A stretch of 64,000 nucleotides of DNA from Ecdyonurus torrentis (lineage: Eukaryota > Arthropoda > Insecta > Ephemeroptera > Heptageniidae). The notes beneath the pieces are model-generated. The model was given only the letters and a program-made list of their open reading frames with translations, ran no database searches and was not told the DNA's origin. The stretch spans positions 30,855,243 through 30,919,242 of the forward strand of contig OX439129.1 in assembly GCA_949318235.1 (NCBI GenBank), given 5' to 3'. How positions within the stretch are numbered: position 1 is the stretch's first letter; each line of letters opens with the position of its first letter. Shown here in pieces: positions 43,662 to 57,227 of the stretch. Made by a program: the position numbers and the translations under genes.

Positions 43662-46600
43662 CTGTAATGCAAAACAACCAACATTAGATATTAAAGTATA
43701 TAGAGAATACACTGGAGAACAAAGTGGACCAAACACGCGTGCCGACGCCAAGGCAGCTTTCCAAAAAAACTCCTCCTTATCTTATCACACACACACATAT
43801 ATATATAACAACCTTGGAGCATCTCACCATATAATTTTATATTCAAACTTTACTATAGTCTATGCTCAAGATAGAATTACGAAATATATCTTGCGAAATC
43901 TAAAAATTAAACAACCACAAAAATTTGTGATAGAGCGGAACACATTTTTTTTTCCTAAGTATTATTTTTGTTCTTTTCTGAAACTTGAGTTTCATATACG
44001 TATATTTTACTGCAAAAGAAATTGTTAAAAAAATTAATTCATATTTGATAATAAAGACTTATTTAATTATAGATTTTGTACAAACAATAAATAATTTCCA
44101 CTCTAACTTTCTTATGATATTCGATTTTTTTTTTATTATTATTATTTCATTTTAAAGAGTCACGCATTCTGAACATCTGCTCATGATAAAAATAAATCAA
44201 CTCTTGTCATTAATTCTATTTAAACGTCATATTTTACAAAAATATATCAATTTTTATTTTTACCTTGATAAAGAACACCTACAGGTTGAATAAGGAAATA
44301 TTACACTATACATTGAAAAAAAAATCAATGAATTGAAAATAAATTATATCGAAAAAAAAAACTGATTCTTACGCGCGATGACTACACTAAATAAAAAATT
44401 AATGAGATACTTTATACTACTCTACAAACGATAGAGAATAAAAAAAAAAGAGCAGAAATTTTATCTTATCAGTAAGAGTAAACGATACTCGTCATATAAT
44501 AATATACCACACTTTATCACTATAATCAGCATCACAAAAAGTGCTTGCGGTAAATTTTGTTACTTAAAAAAAAATAATACCATCCTGGGAGCGATAAAAA
44601 AAAAGGTACTATTTATTTAATCAGCTGCTGCCTATGTAAATACCAATGATGTCATTACAGAGCTATGTAAAATTATAGCATTTTTTTTTTATCCATTCAC
44701 TTTATCTTAAGTTCTACGGTCTAGGTCAGTTGTAAAATACTCTCTCACTTCCACTTACTTACATTTTAATATACAGCTTTTCTTAGCATAAAAATCAATG
44801 TTTGGCAAGCCTCTAAAAATCTAGTCTACAAGTATACCCCATGAGATTTTCTATAATATACCATGATCAACATCTTTGTTACGTTTGCATAATACGATTT
44901 TAAAAGTAAGTATATTTTTTCATGTATTATAGAATTTTAAAAAAATAATAAAACAATCAACGTTAACAGAGGACATTAGCCTTTTACTTTACCCCTCAAA
45001 ATTATAATGAAATTCTTTTTATTTTCATCTTGAAACTCCTTATTTCTCTTTTCCTTTTCTAACACACGTTGAATACATACATACTACAGTGTTTGGTATT
45101 CTTATAATAATACGTGTTATCTGTGCTAGACACGCCCAATATATCGCGTCACCTTTGCCAAGTTGTTTGTAACAACGACCAGGTGGTGGCAGACAATTGT
45201 GAATATGACGTCACTTTTATACACCCTCATCATAATACAGGAGAAAAAAAAAACACAAATGTAAAATTGCTGCAATGACATCGATTTAAATAAAATAACT
45301 CTTTTGTAATAATAATTACATACACAACCAATACGAGAAATATTAATTAAAACCCTTAGGCATCAATATAGCGGAAATATTAAAACAAACTGCAACGAGA
45401 GAGAGAGAGAACCCTATAATAATAATAAAAGTTTACAATGTAAAACAAACAAAAATTTGCATAATAACAATGTTGACGTTTTGTTTACTGATATCAAATG
45501 ACAGTTACATAAATTGATATAGTGCTACACTTCACTTGAAAGTTGACTTCAGAGGTCAAAACAACTTGCGCGCAAAAGTAATCGTGCTACTCGAGTCGTT
45601 GGAAATCATTTGGCAGAAGAAAATAATATAATATAACGCCTTGGGATCATTCCTTCACATAATACCGTAATATACTGAGAAATGCCCACAAGGATATTTT
45701 TTTTTCTATAAATGTGTTGAGAAAAAACACACAACAAATACTACATTTTTTTTTAAATACAGTAAAATAAACATGACACGAACCTCTCTCGTAATTTTTG
45801 AAACCACATATCCGATTCAAATTTCCTGATTCATATAATTTTTTTTCCAGTACATTATAAATGCACCTATAAGTTAACATACCAGTTTTTATAATATTCC
45901 CAGTTATATAATGAAGGTTTAGAGAGAACAAAAGACCATAAACTTGTCGATATGTATAATGAGTATATGAACACGAACACCTACACTTTTGGCTAAATAT
46001 ACACAGCAGGTCACCTAACTATAACTTTACTTTAGTAATGTATTGTGTATGTAATGTACAAACATATAGTACTTAATAATAGCCAAGCTCCCGCGACCTC
46101 ATTATCACATACAACTATAGAGAGCAATACACAACAATTTTACATTCTATATAATATAGCTTGCCAGAGATTTTAACAAACCTATAAATACTGTATTAAG
46201 TTTATAGAGAAAATATTCAAGTTTGAAGTTAATTTAAGTTTACTTACGTGAGAAAAGTACTTCCAATAAATTGGCAAAGGTTTTATTTAAATAAAAAATA
46301 TATTTATATACAATGCAATCTTGTTACTGCACCATTTTTTTCTTTTACGGGATGTACGTTTCCTACATTTTTAATTGCGGATTTTTTTTTTATCCCAAAT
46401 TTCCTAATTTTAGAAAAGGATATGACGTTTTTCTTTATCTTTTCTGGTTAAAAAAATAATGACTTGGTTGTATACTTAATTGAAATATATGTACATACAT
46501 AAAAGGATTTTGTTAAATTTGACGGAAGAAACCTAATTTATTTTGACCCATATTGCCATATTTTAAAATTACTGCAGGGGTGACTCTTTTATATACATTA

Positions 46601-47154
46601 AACAGTATACAGTACCACCTATAGTTTGAATATATCAGTGAATCACTTTGGGCGAACAAAGTTAAATTCCGCAAAGAGTGTGTTAAAATTCTGATTATTT
46701 TTCTTAGCATTACATAACCCATAAGATAAAGAGTTTTGTTTAGTGGAACTATTACAATATATTGTAGTGTCAAGTGACGAACGTTAAAAAAAAAAAAAAC
46801 AAACTCTTGTTGATGTGCAACGATGAGTGACGTAACTCAAGGTCAAACGTCAACCTCACTGACAAATTGGTATAACATATTTTAACTGACGCTATGAATC
46901 CAACAATAATTAATATCATGGTGGTGTTTACACTAAACTGTTTTTAGTTGCACTATACAACTTGATATCAATATATCACCATAACTATTTAATTTAACAT
47001 CGTGATGAAAAATTCTTCAAATATTTTATTAAAACGTGAAAGTGTCTAGTTAAATACTTCTTAATTTTTCCTGATTCAGTGCAATAGTTGTTTCAAGGAA
47101 CTATAAAAACATATTAGACCAGCAATGCTTCACTAAAGAAGTTAGGTAATGAGG
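43662..47154. other. Non-coding, presumed ARF6 5' intron / upstream DNA
   Basis: No coding exon. A GC-richer patch at 45125-45230 has a TGACGTCA at 45206-45213 and a CCAGGTGGTGGCAG motif at about 45180-45193; it is a possible promoter or enhancer. The short patch near 45560-45600 (TTGCGCGCAAAAG) is similar in base composition. Confidence 0.45.
45206..45213. promoter_or_regulatory. CRE palindrome TGACGTCA
   Basis: Exact bZIP (CREB/ATF) site in a short GC-richer region upstream of ARF6. Confidence 0.4.
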
Positions 47155-47319
47155 GTGCGATTTATCAGAACACTTAGATCACCTAAGAGCTTCCGAATTC
47201 CTAATTATTTATGCCTATAAATCATCCAGTCTTAGGATTCCAATCTATATGCATAGAAATCCTAGGGTCTTAGGATGCCTTAGGCCTAAAGGTGACCTAA
47301 GTGCTTTGATGAATCGTAC
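47155..47319. repeat. Compact foldback, 165 bp
   Basis: The left arm from GTGCGATTTATCAGAACACT (47155) pairs with the right arm ending GAATCGTAC (47319); the shared core is CACTTAGnTCACCT. Further inside, CTTAGGATTCCAAT and CCTAGGGTCTTAGG blocks also pair. Arms are about 80 bp with almost no loop. There is no gene and no clear target duplication. Confidence 0.75.
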
Positions 47320-47959
47320 AACAGGGGTCCCTTGCCTTTTTTTGTGCCATCTGTGAATGGCTAGCGCGTTGCACCTGTAAGCTCCATTATAGTTTTTTTT
47401 TTTTTTTTTTAAATCAATAAATTAATATTCACCAGTGAGGACTATTATTTAATGTTACATAAAATATGTTTACATATACAGTTTTACTGCTATATTAGTT
47501 AAATACTTTTAAATAAATATTTTCAATTTTTAATACGGTGATGGCATGCAAGATGATGGTGAAGATTAGAATTCACAAGAGAAACAAAAAAGTGTTTGCT
47601 TAGTTGTAATCTTTCAGAGGATTAAGTTAGATTTTAGATCAAACAAAGTTCCGTGTCATGTTGAATCATCAACAAAGCAAAAAGGATTAGTGCCCTTTTT
47701 TTCTTCTTCTCTTTTTTTAGAACGCGAGGAAAAAAATTACAAAAATATCTTTCTATACGCACACTTATTTTCAAATATTTAGAGTAAAAATACAAACAAA
47801 TTACTAACGACAGCCATACAAACTGTATATAATTTTTTATAGATGATTCATCCAATTTAATTTAACTAAAGGAAAGAAAGGAAAAAAAAAAAATAAAAAA
47901 AAACGAAAAAAAAAAAAAACGCTGGATGTTAGTTGTAAACGAAAGTAACAAGATAAATT

Positions 47960-48260
47960 CTCTTATTTGATTATCCACCTGATGCAATCACTTCCTGTGA
48001 ATAAATATATTTCAATGTCATGTGATTTTAGGGGCGAGGTCAAGTTAGGTCAGGTGGGTGAACGCTTTACAAGCCGCACCCCTCATGCGCTTTTACTTGC
48101 ATGCGTGGGTCCTCACACACGCTTGGCTGACTTCAACTTTGGTGCTTGTTCAATCGTTACGTTTGGAGTTGGTGAGAAAGGAGGGAGATATGACGCGACA
48201 CTACACGACACACATCACTTGCAAAGTACCACACTCATCATCATCACCAGACACCAAACG
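47960..48260. promoter_or_regulatory. GC-richer, CpG-containing region, promoter candidate
   Basis: Clearly less AT-rich than its flanks, with several CpG motifs (GGGGCGAGG, AAGCCGCACC, CATGCGC, GACGCGACAC) and overlapping open frames without protein character. A TTG|GTGAGA donor-like site lies at about 48170 on the plus strand. It could be the promoter and leader exon of ARF6 or of a divergent transcript. Confidence 0.3.
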
Positions 48261-48340
48261 GATGACAATAACTGAAGCAATTCTATACCTACATTATATC
48301 ATCAAAATCCAATCCCGTGAGAAGCAAAATACATCGCAGC

Positions 48341-48371
<31 letters not shown>

Positions 48372-50965
48372 AGAAAGAAAATACGAATGTCAACTTTTTA
48401 AAAGTTTTTATACACGCACATGCTGCGGATTCTATTTTACTTTGTAATCGAATTTCATATTTTTGTTATATAGGGGATTTCAAAATCGTACAGCTGCCAA
48501 TCTATAGACATAGACTAAAAATGGAAATAAAACAATAGGTTGAATGCCGTCAGAGTGTATTAGAAAAATAAAAACAACGATAACTTTTTGTTGTCTAAAT
48601 GTCAATATTGCACGTGAATGGAAACTATATATATACATAACCACTCAAACTTTCCATCATATAGTTTCCATGTCAGACTGTCCTTTGAATGAAACACAAA
48701 TTAAAAGCTTCACATAGGTTCAGTTTAATTTTCAAATTTATATTTCTGCTTTCAATCAAAGACTAAAAGTGTAGTTTGCTAACATCACACGATTTATTTG
48801 TGTTCGTAATTTACTCTCTGATTTCTGGATTGAGTGTAGGCGTAACCCCACGAGCTTCATATAAAATTAATGTAATCATACTGTGGCATCCTCTGCTTTT
48901 ATCTCTAAATTAATTAATCCTCCAGAGCTGTTGTATGTACGTACATACATACTCGCCGATAAAGTACATAATATCTCTAAACTTTTTTTTAAACAGTTTT
49001 AATTCAATCATAATTTAAAATTACTCCATTTAATTTAATAATCTCATTAGCTCAGTCATAGTCATAACTTAAAAAAAAAAAAAAAAAAAAAAACTACCAT
49101 CTTTTTAATGCACACATAAAACAAGAAGAGGAAGAAAAATACACGACAGAAAACATATTTTAGCGTGTGACACAAAGTGACATTAATCTATTACTTTATA
49201 ACTACTTGACAGAGAAATAAAATGTAGAGTGACAATGACAATCTTAATGTATATTTTTATGTAGTAGCAGTAACTATATCGTATATAATATTCTCTTTAT
49301 AAGCAAAAAGAAATAACAGCTTTCTATAAATCTCCCAGCCTCCATGCGAATATATAAATTTTTCAGCACCATTGCATTACTTTTTTATTATCATTCTCTT
49401 ATACATACATATATTTCTTCTTCTTTCTATATATAAAAGGCAAACTTTTCTGATTTCCTTTCTTTTTCTAACAAAAATAAAAAATATATAGGGAAAAAAA
49501 ATGCAAAGAAAGAAACTTGTCTTTTATCTTAAAAACCCATCATGTAAGAATATACATAGAAGAAAAAAAATATATCAGTGTTTAGTTATACAAGGGGGTA
49601 AATATTTCTCTGAGTTTGTCGACTCATTTTATCTCTTTCCACACTTTTGTTATCAAGTAAAAAAGAAAGTCGATATTATTGACACGTTTTTCTTACACCG
49701 TATCACTAGATTTATTACTCTATTTTCTATTGTTTACGTTGTAAGGGAGGCGTAACAAATTTATTAGCAATATATTTTCTTTTTCCTTAATAATACTATA
49801 TTATACCGTTATTAAATATAACCTTCAATTAAAGCGTTATGCAACTAAAAAAAAAAAAAAAAAAACTGGAATGTTGTTGACACAGTCTTTCTTTATAAAG
49901 TTTTTTCAATAACCTAAGGACCTCGTTTGTATACCATGTTAGCTTAATGTAAACACTATATAAAGTATATAAGTTGACGTTGAGATAAATAAAAAATTAT
50001 ACAATCTGTATACTAATTAAAATTACAAATTAATATCTTATAATATGAATCTACCCTTACAACAATAAAACAAGAGGAAACTATAAACTTATTTAAACTA
50101 TATAAAATATGATTTAAAAAGTTTTTTTTATCCCATTCAAAGAATGGAAAGTATAAATTTTATTGATTAAATTGCAATAAAAAGTTGGTTATTTTTATTT
50201 TTTTTCGCACAAACAAAAGAAAGTGAAATAGAAAAAAAAATTCTAGAAAAAAAAACAATATCGCTTTTCTGGGAATTAGCTCTACTTTTTTTTTTTTTTT
50301 TTTGTCAGAAACCATAATATAATAATAAACATATTTAAAATAATATAAATATACAATACACAAAAATTAACTTTGCATCCTTTATCCAAGAATAAATAAT
50401 AATATAAATTGTATGAAAAATGAGTATCATTATAAATATTGCGAATGACATGCATATTATAAAAATAATTTCACAATTGCAAGTTGATATAGAAAAAAAA
50501 AAGGTTACTAAATAACATTTTCTTCTCCTATCGTAATAAAAGAGTAATTTAAAACAATTAACTAGGATAATAAATTAAAAGAACATACTGTGCAGTTGAA
50601 ATGTTCCTCTTTAAAACAATAACAAAAAATAGTTGATATATAAAACTCAATTGAAGTAATGTATTATATACTATAGTCATAAAAACAACCAACATTACGA
50701 CTTACTACAAAAAAATTATTTTATTTTATGTTTGTCATATAACACACAATTCTTATCGATCTATATTTTAATTAAAATTGTGTATTTTAAGAACGAAACC
50801 AAGTAGACAATTTTAATATGATAACAAAAACAAATTATTATTATCATTATTACGTAAACCTTCTGTACACAGAAACAATAAAATATCAAATACAAACTTT
50901 TTAGATACGAACATTAAATTGTAATAGCTTGTAATAATAACATTAATTTTCTACGCTAAGTTTAA
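48261..50965. other. Non-coding AT-rich DNA
   Basis: Homopolymer runs (poly(A) at 48341-48366, 49071-49092 and 49847-49865) and no credible gene. I see nothing else. Confidence 0.5.
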
Positions 50966-51306
50966 GGGAGCAGGGTACCGACCTTATATCTCAAAAACTA
51001 AAAGTGTTTTGGGTCTAAATTTGATGTCATTGTGTTGCTAAGGGTCACACTCACACCTAGCCGTGATAAAAATTTCATGATGTTTGATCATCCCGAAAAA
51101 AAGTAAAAAAATTATTGAAATTAACATTGGGCTTTATGGGCTTAAATTGTCAAAAAATCATATATAAAATTAATTTGTACGGTGACCCCTCAAAAATTTT
51201 ATATATTTGAAATTATCTCCAGCTGACGTATCATTGTGACAAAATTTCAGATTTTTTTGGACGAGAAAAGTTTGAGTCTAATGGCCGACCTCGGTCCCCT
51301 ACTCCC
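50966..51306. mobile_element. 341-bp MITE flanked by TTAA (piggyBac-type duplication)
   Basis: The left end reads GGGAGCAGGGTACCGACC; the right end read inward is GGGAGTAGGGGACCGAGG. Both are bordered by TTAA (50962-50965 and 51307-51310). A TTAA duplication is the hallmark of piggyBac-like transposons, although a TA duplication with longer ends (mariner-type) cannot be excluded. The interior is non-coding. Confidence 0.8.
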
Positions 51307-54300
51307 TTAAGACAATATACGTTAAAATTGTATAATACGTAAATTTCTATAAGATAACATGTAAATTTATTCTGATGTACATACACTATAAAAATAATGT
51401 ACTGTACGTATTATGAACTAACTAACCTCCCCCTTATTCATCTTACTTAATATGTGACGTCATTAGGCCATGAAGTCACCCAGATTTAACCTTTTCTGTC
51501 ATACATTTTATAAAGTAACTCTCTAACACTAATTTAATTATTTTTAACACAAAACAACAGGGAATTAAAACTCAATTTTATACTGTTACCTCTGAATATC
51601 ATATCATTAACTTCAAGTTTATTTTGGGATTATGCCAAAAAGTGTTTTAATGAATGAATGATAATATTTTTATTATTAATTATTTTTTTGTTATATAATC
51701 AAGGTACTGTAAACATCATTAATTTTTTATATTAATATTAATAACTTATTTATACAAAATTAAAAAATTTGCAATTAAAATAAAAAACTATTAACTGATT
51801 CTATAATAATAGAGTAGATAATTATTATTTATTATAAAAACATTTTTTTTATTGTTATTCGCAGTAATAGCTGCGTATGACAACTGTTATATGTTTCTGG
51901 TTATTAAACTTCAGTTATTAATTATCACACCTGTTACTAATTTTTTTTTTTTTTTTTTTTTAACAACATAAATAAAAGTCATATTTTGTAATGCATATAC
52001 TTAAAAAAAAAAGCGTTGAAGCTGTCATTTTTTTTATCAGTATTTTGACAAATCTCAGCATGCGATAGTATAAAATAAAAGAAATAACTATTGCACATAA
52101 TAAAAAGCCCTAAACGTTTTTGCTACCGCTATAACATAAATTATTAGCAGTAGCAGAAAATATAAAAAAAAAAAAAAAGAAAAGAACGTCGTCCGTTATA
52201 AAACAAATTATATATTATAATGTGGGAAAATATAACCGTATATATCGTGTATATAAAAATGCAAACAGTAAGAGACCAAAATATTATAAATGAATATTAT
52301 GAAGATAAATACTCTAAATTGCAACACGGTGAATGTATCACTTTTATTGATGAATAATGTATTGGATATAATTAAGAGCAAAATGGGAGAGAGAGAGAGA
52401 AAGAGTTTATATATTATTATTTAAATTGTGTAATTCTCTATATAACAATAATTTCCGGTACAACGTTATATAGCAAGAGCAATGCTCTTTGTATGTACAG
52501 TATATATTTATTATGTACTTGAAAGGTCATAAACTAACACCGTCAAGTCAACTCGTGGTTTTTTATATTCACAGGATAATCACTAAAAATGCAAAAGACC
52601 GTAAAAAAAAAAAATAAAAAAAAAAATCATTATTTTTCTCTCTTGTTTCTCATTAAATATAGACACAAAAGGATATCGATTTCATTTATAGTACTGTGTA
52701 CTAAAAATACAAACATTTACAAGATATAACATTCTATAAAGAACATGTTTTAAATTATTACTTTTTTTTTTTAAGAATATTTAGCTTACATTCATAATAA
52801 TTTTTATCATACGGCTGTAAAATATAAAACCTGGAGCACAAAAACGTTCGTGTACTTTTACATAGAATATAATTTGATATTTTAATATTGATTACCATAT
52901 AATAATTACCTTTCTATGTGAATCATTATATTTTTTTATTATTATTATTTTGTTCCTAACCCTCATAGTTCATAAATATAAAATTTCCCACTTGGCTAGT
53001 GACACTCGATACTATGAAAAAAAAAAAAAAAAAAAAACGTCACGGAATGACGTCACAATGCGATTAGACTTGTCTGTAAAAGCAGGCAAAAAGGAAGAGC
53101 TGTATATGAAAGAGGGGGAGGGATTTTTGATATCACAATTCCGGTCATGTATAGATATATTATACACCCACCCTTATTCCTCTTCTTTATAAAATATTAT
53201 CTTTTATTGCTGTATGTAAAGCTCTCTTTGCTCTCTCTCTCTCTTCTCTTCATTTTCAAAGAATTTAGGTAAATATAACATGCAATATCATGAAAAGCTA
53301 AGGAAAAGAATTCTAGGAATACAGCTTTCAGATTAAAATTTTCTTTTTTATTTACATGATCAAATAATTCAGTCAAGAAAATAAAAAAAGCAGTATAAAA
53401 TAAAATGTATTATATAGAAAAAGAAATAAAAATTAGGATAGGTCAGGAATTTATATTAAATATAATTTTATTTCTTTGTTCTCGCCTTTCTTCTTTTTTT
53501 TTTTTTTTAAAGGTATCAATATAATTAGTGAACACGTATAATTAACATCAAGATATAGTGTACGACAAAATAATTCCCACGACGTCATTAAAATAAAAGA
53601 GGGGTGGTAGTGGTATATAGTACGGAGTAACCCTTATTCTTTTTTATGTAAGACCGCACAGGTATACGAAAGGTATTTTTATATGAGTCATTACAAATTC
53701 TAGAATAATCACTAAGTCTATGATCTCAAGGATATAGTAGAACTCACAATAGAACTAAATGTATGATCCCGCATTCGAAACTTAATCTTTCTCTACAAAG
53801 AATTTTTATCTTCTTTTACTCAAACTTCAAATAAAAACCAATATTCAGTCCATATAAGAAGTAAACCTAAATTATAGTCTAAAATTATGTACATCATATT
53901 CTCTGTAAATCACAATTTGTTTTGTAAAATTAAAAAAGAAAAACGTCATGCAGCAACCGTGTAAAAACCACATTACGTCATTTGATAAGAAAAACTCTTT
54001 TTATACAAGAAACAAAGTTTTATCATTTCATTTAATGAGAAATATAATACTGTAATTATTATCGACCATGAATGATGGATGCACGCGTGGTTGATAACAC
54101 TTATTTTAAGTGAGTCACTCACATTTATGATTGTTATTTTATTTTACATACATACATGGAATAAAACCAACCATCTATTTAATAGTCACTCTTATAACAG
54201 CTTTGTAAACCAACCAAATAAAAAGGACAATAGGGTAGGCTGCAATAGATACATTAATATTTTTTTTTGAGCGGGAAAAAAAGTGGGCGGGCGGTTATGA

Positions 54301-56010
54301 CGCGATCACAAAATGACGTCATCAAACAAACACATTTTTTGACTAAAAAAAAAAAAACTGGTTATAATTACATTTCCAGGAAAGCAACAAAATTATTTTC
54401 CCCACAATAAACTACATATTACTGGAAATGCACATTCACGATTACACGTTAAAGTAAATTTAATATATAAAAAAAAGGTTTCACGTACCCAAATTATTTT
54501 CCAAAGATATAAATATGCACAGTAGTCAGTTATTTTCAAAGACGTGCTATAATAATTATGGTATTTAGGACATACGATCGAGTTTATTACTCAATGCAAA
54601 AACACCAGACCAGAATCTATACGTAAGCCGTGTATGTACGTAAGTAAAAACTACATACTTTGTTGAGAAGTTTTTCCACTTCAACGTCACCTATATGTAC
54701 AAAACTTTCATGTCTGCAAGGTAAAATTAAATGCACATAGGTGTAAAATATATTGTCCTTTATATATTTTTGTATCTAAATTGTTAGAATATTGGAGTTG
54801 AAATACATTGCAGTAAAATAAGCTACCGTATAAGAAGGAAAAAAAAAAAAAAAAAAAAACTACTGCAATTGTTACATTTTATTAACCTTTATTCACCGTC
54901 TGTGAAAAATACAATTTTAAATATATAGTTACATACATTAAAAAAGGTCAAATTTTCCTTCTGTTTTATTTTATTTTTCCCTAGTGGTTTTATACTTTCA
55001 AACCACATCTGCAATATACCGAAATTCTTCTTTATAAATTATTTACAGAAAACCGGCCTGCCGACTTAACACACACATGTTAATAAATTATTAATTTCTA
55101 CACTTTTTCAATTTTTATAATAATAATTTAATGGCATACATACCATTATTATAAATCAATAAATGTTAAAATAAAAGCTATTACTATTGTATGTGGTAAT
55201 TTTTATACAGTATAATAAAAAAACAAGAAAATATTGTGAAAAACATTTATGACTCAGTTTTTGGGCGGTGCTCCAGTTGCACGTCACGGAATCATTGATA
55301 TATTTTTCATTTACTTTGACAAAGCCTAATTTAATTTTAAGGCTAAATAATATATTTTAAAAATTAGATTAACATCTGCTAAACAAATTGATTATTCATA
55401 AAAACGTACATCAACCGCTGTCGTGTCTCGTTTGCCACTTTATCACGAGTTCCTATCATGGCCGTCATGCCATCCTAACGGAAAATCGTTGCAAACTTAT
55501 AATTATAATTTTCAGTATTATTACTACATTAAAATTAATATAACTTTACACACATATACTTTATGATTTCATAATTCTAATTATTGTATTAGAAAATATG
55601 CTTACCTTTCAACATTGACAAATAAAACAATTTATAAGACGAATGCCGTCACATCACACAACTCCATCCCTTCTGATTTAGCACGACTGGTGCTGCCCTC
55701 TCAAGCAAGATATCTAAAATGTAAAACTGAAATTTATTTGCACAGATGGCAGCATGTGAACGAAAACTTTTTACGCGGAATATCATTTGAAAGTTTTTCA
55801 TTTAGATAATAATGTTTTTGAGGATGAATGTTAATAATTATTATTTCTACAAAATATAGGGAAAAGTTGTGCCCATATATATTTTTGGAGTTTCAAGAAA
55901 CGTTGAGGTTCAAGTTAGTGGTCAAGAAGTATGTGCATTTTTGTGCATGATATGCCAGCTATGCAGCGGTAGAAGAATAATTAAATTGCCCCAAATGAGA
56001 ACACCTTGAA
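51307..56010. other. Non-coding; three CRE palindromes
   Basis: TGACGTCA occurs at 51455-51462, 53048-53055 and 54314-54321. The first is preceded by a C-rich stretch and the second lies in a GC-richer patch. Bases 55260-55500 and 55640-55780 are also GC-richer (GCGGTGCTCC, CATGGCCGTCATGCC, GGTGCTGCCCTCT). The 64-codon frame at 55615-55809 has no ATG start and no known domain. Simple runs and (GA)n near 52388-52401 complete the stretch. Confidence 0.5.
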
Positions 56011-56280
56011 CAAAAAAGTTGCGTAATATCTTAACAAACCTGAAAATCAACGTTGATTTGGCCGGAGTCATTGATTTCTAATTTATTTTCCATTCACAAA
56101 ATGCCGCTGCCGGTCACTGACGTCACAGCTCACCTGGTACACGCGCAAGTAAACCGGGCGAGCTGTGACGTCAGTGACCGGCAGCAGCATTTTGTGAATA
56201 GAAAATAAATTAGAAATCAATGACTCCGGACAAATCAACGTTGATTTTCAGGTTTGTTAGGATATTACGCAACTTTTTTG
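56011..56280. repeat. 270-bp near-perfect palindrome with a CRE in each arm
   Basis: Arms 56011-56138 and 56153-56280 are each 128 bases and match as reverse complements with six mismatches and no gap. The loop is 14 bases. Each arm contains CGGTCACTGACGTCACAGCT, so a TGACGTCA lies at 56118-56125 and again at 56166-56173. The ends begin CAAAAAAGTTGCG; no target duplication is evident. There is no reading frame. It is either a young foldback transposon or a selected palindrome; arm identity of about 95% implies recent origin or gene conversion. Confidence 0.93.
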
Positions 56281-57195
56281 CAAAAATAGTAATTCATGCT
56301 CGTTCTGTGTCCTGCCATGGAGCACCGTGTACCATGAAATTCGCAAAAAACATTTTGTTCAAATTTCTGTTCCATTAATTTAATATTTGAACCTTTATTT
56401 TAATTCATACCACATTTTTGGAATACGCTCTCCATAGAAATCTACTCTTTTTTCTTTTACCTAATTCATTTTTATTAGTAAATATATTTATAATATACTG
56501 CTGTAGACCTCCTCCAGAATCATTATCATTAAAAAAAAAAAATAAAAAAAATGATACGTTATAAAGACAATTTAAATAGGAATGCTCATCATGCAGCAAA
56601 TGCAGCATTTAGTTTTAATAGTATTTATTTTAATATATTAAATTTTTAAATTAAACTTACTTTAATGTGACATGTAACAAAAAATACTGTTTTCATGCTT
56701 TTTAGAATGCAAGTTTGACGATCAGTGTATTCATTCCGCAACAGGTACTCTATAGCTGTTTAACTGATCGTAGGAAAAAAAGAAATGAAATAAAAATAAT
56801 AATTATGTAGAGAGCAAATGGATGAATGTTCATAATGCTATATAAAGGGTAAGCGAGAGAGAGAGAGAGAGAAGATGTATATTATAGAGTTTAAAAATAT
56901 TATAGGCCTATGAAGTACACACTATACATTTTATATTCATTATTCCATACACGATCTACATATACGATACAAAAATACAAAAGTGCCCCCGGGCTTTGAT
57001 AATAATTATTAATGTAATATAATAAGTAAGTGAAAACCACATTTTAACCTATATGTGAGATCAGTATATGTCAGGAAATTATTATATTGCCCATTCCAGT
57101 GTACAATAAGATAAAACAATACCTATGATTTGAGACTTAAGTAAAAGCTTATATGTTCTGTCCTAAGTAGAATATTGTGTTAAAAAATAGAAACT

Positions 57196-57227
<32 letters not shown>

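Noticed and set aside
55615..55809. 64-codon frame in a GC-richer patch
   Set aside because: No ATG start, no convincing splice boundaries and no recognisable protein.
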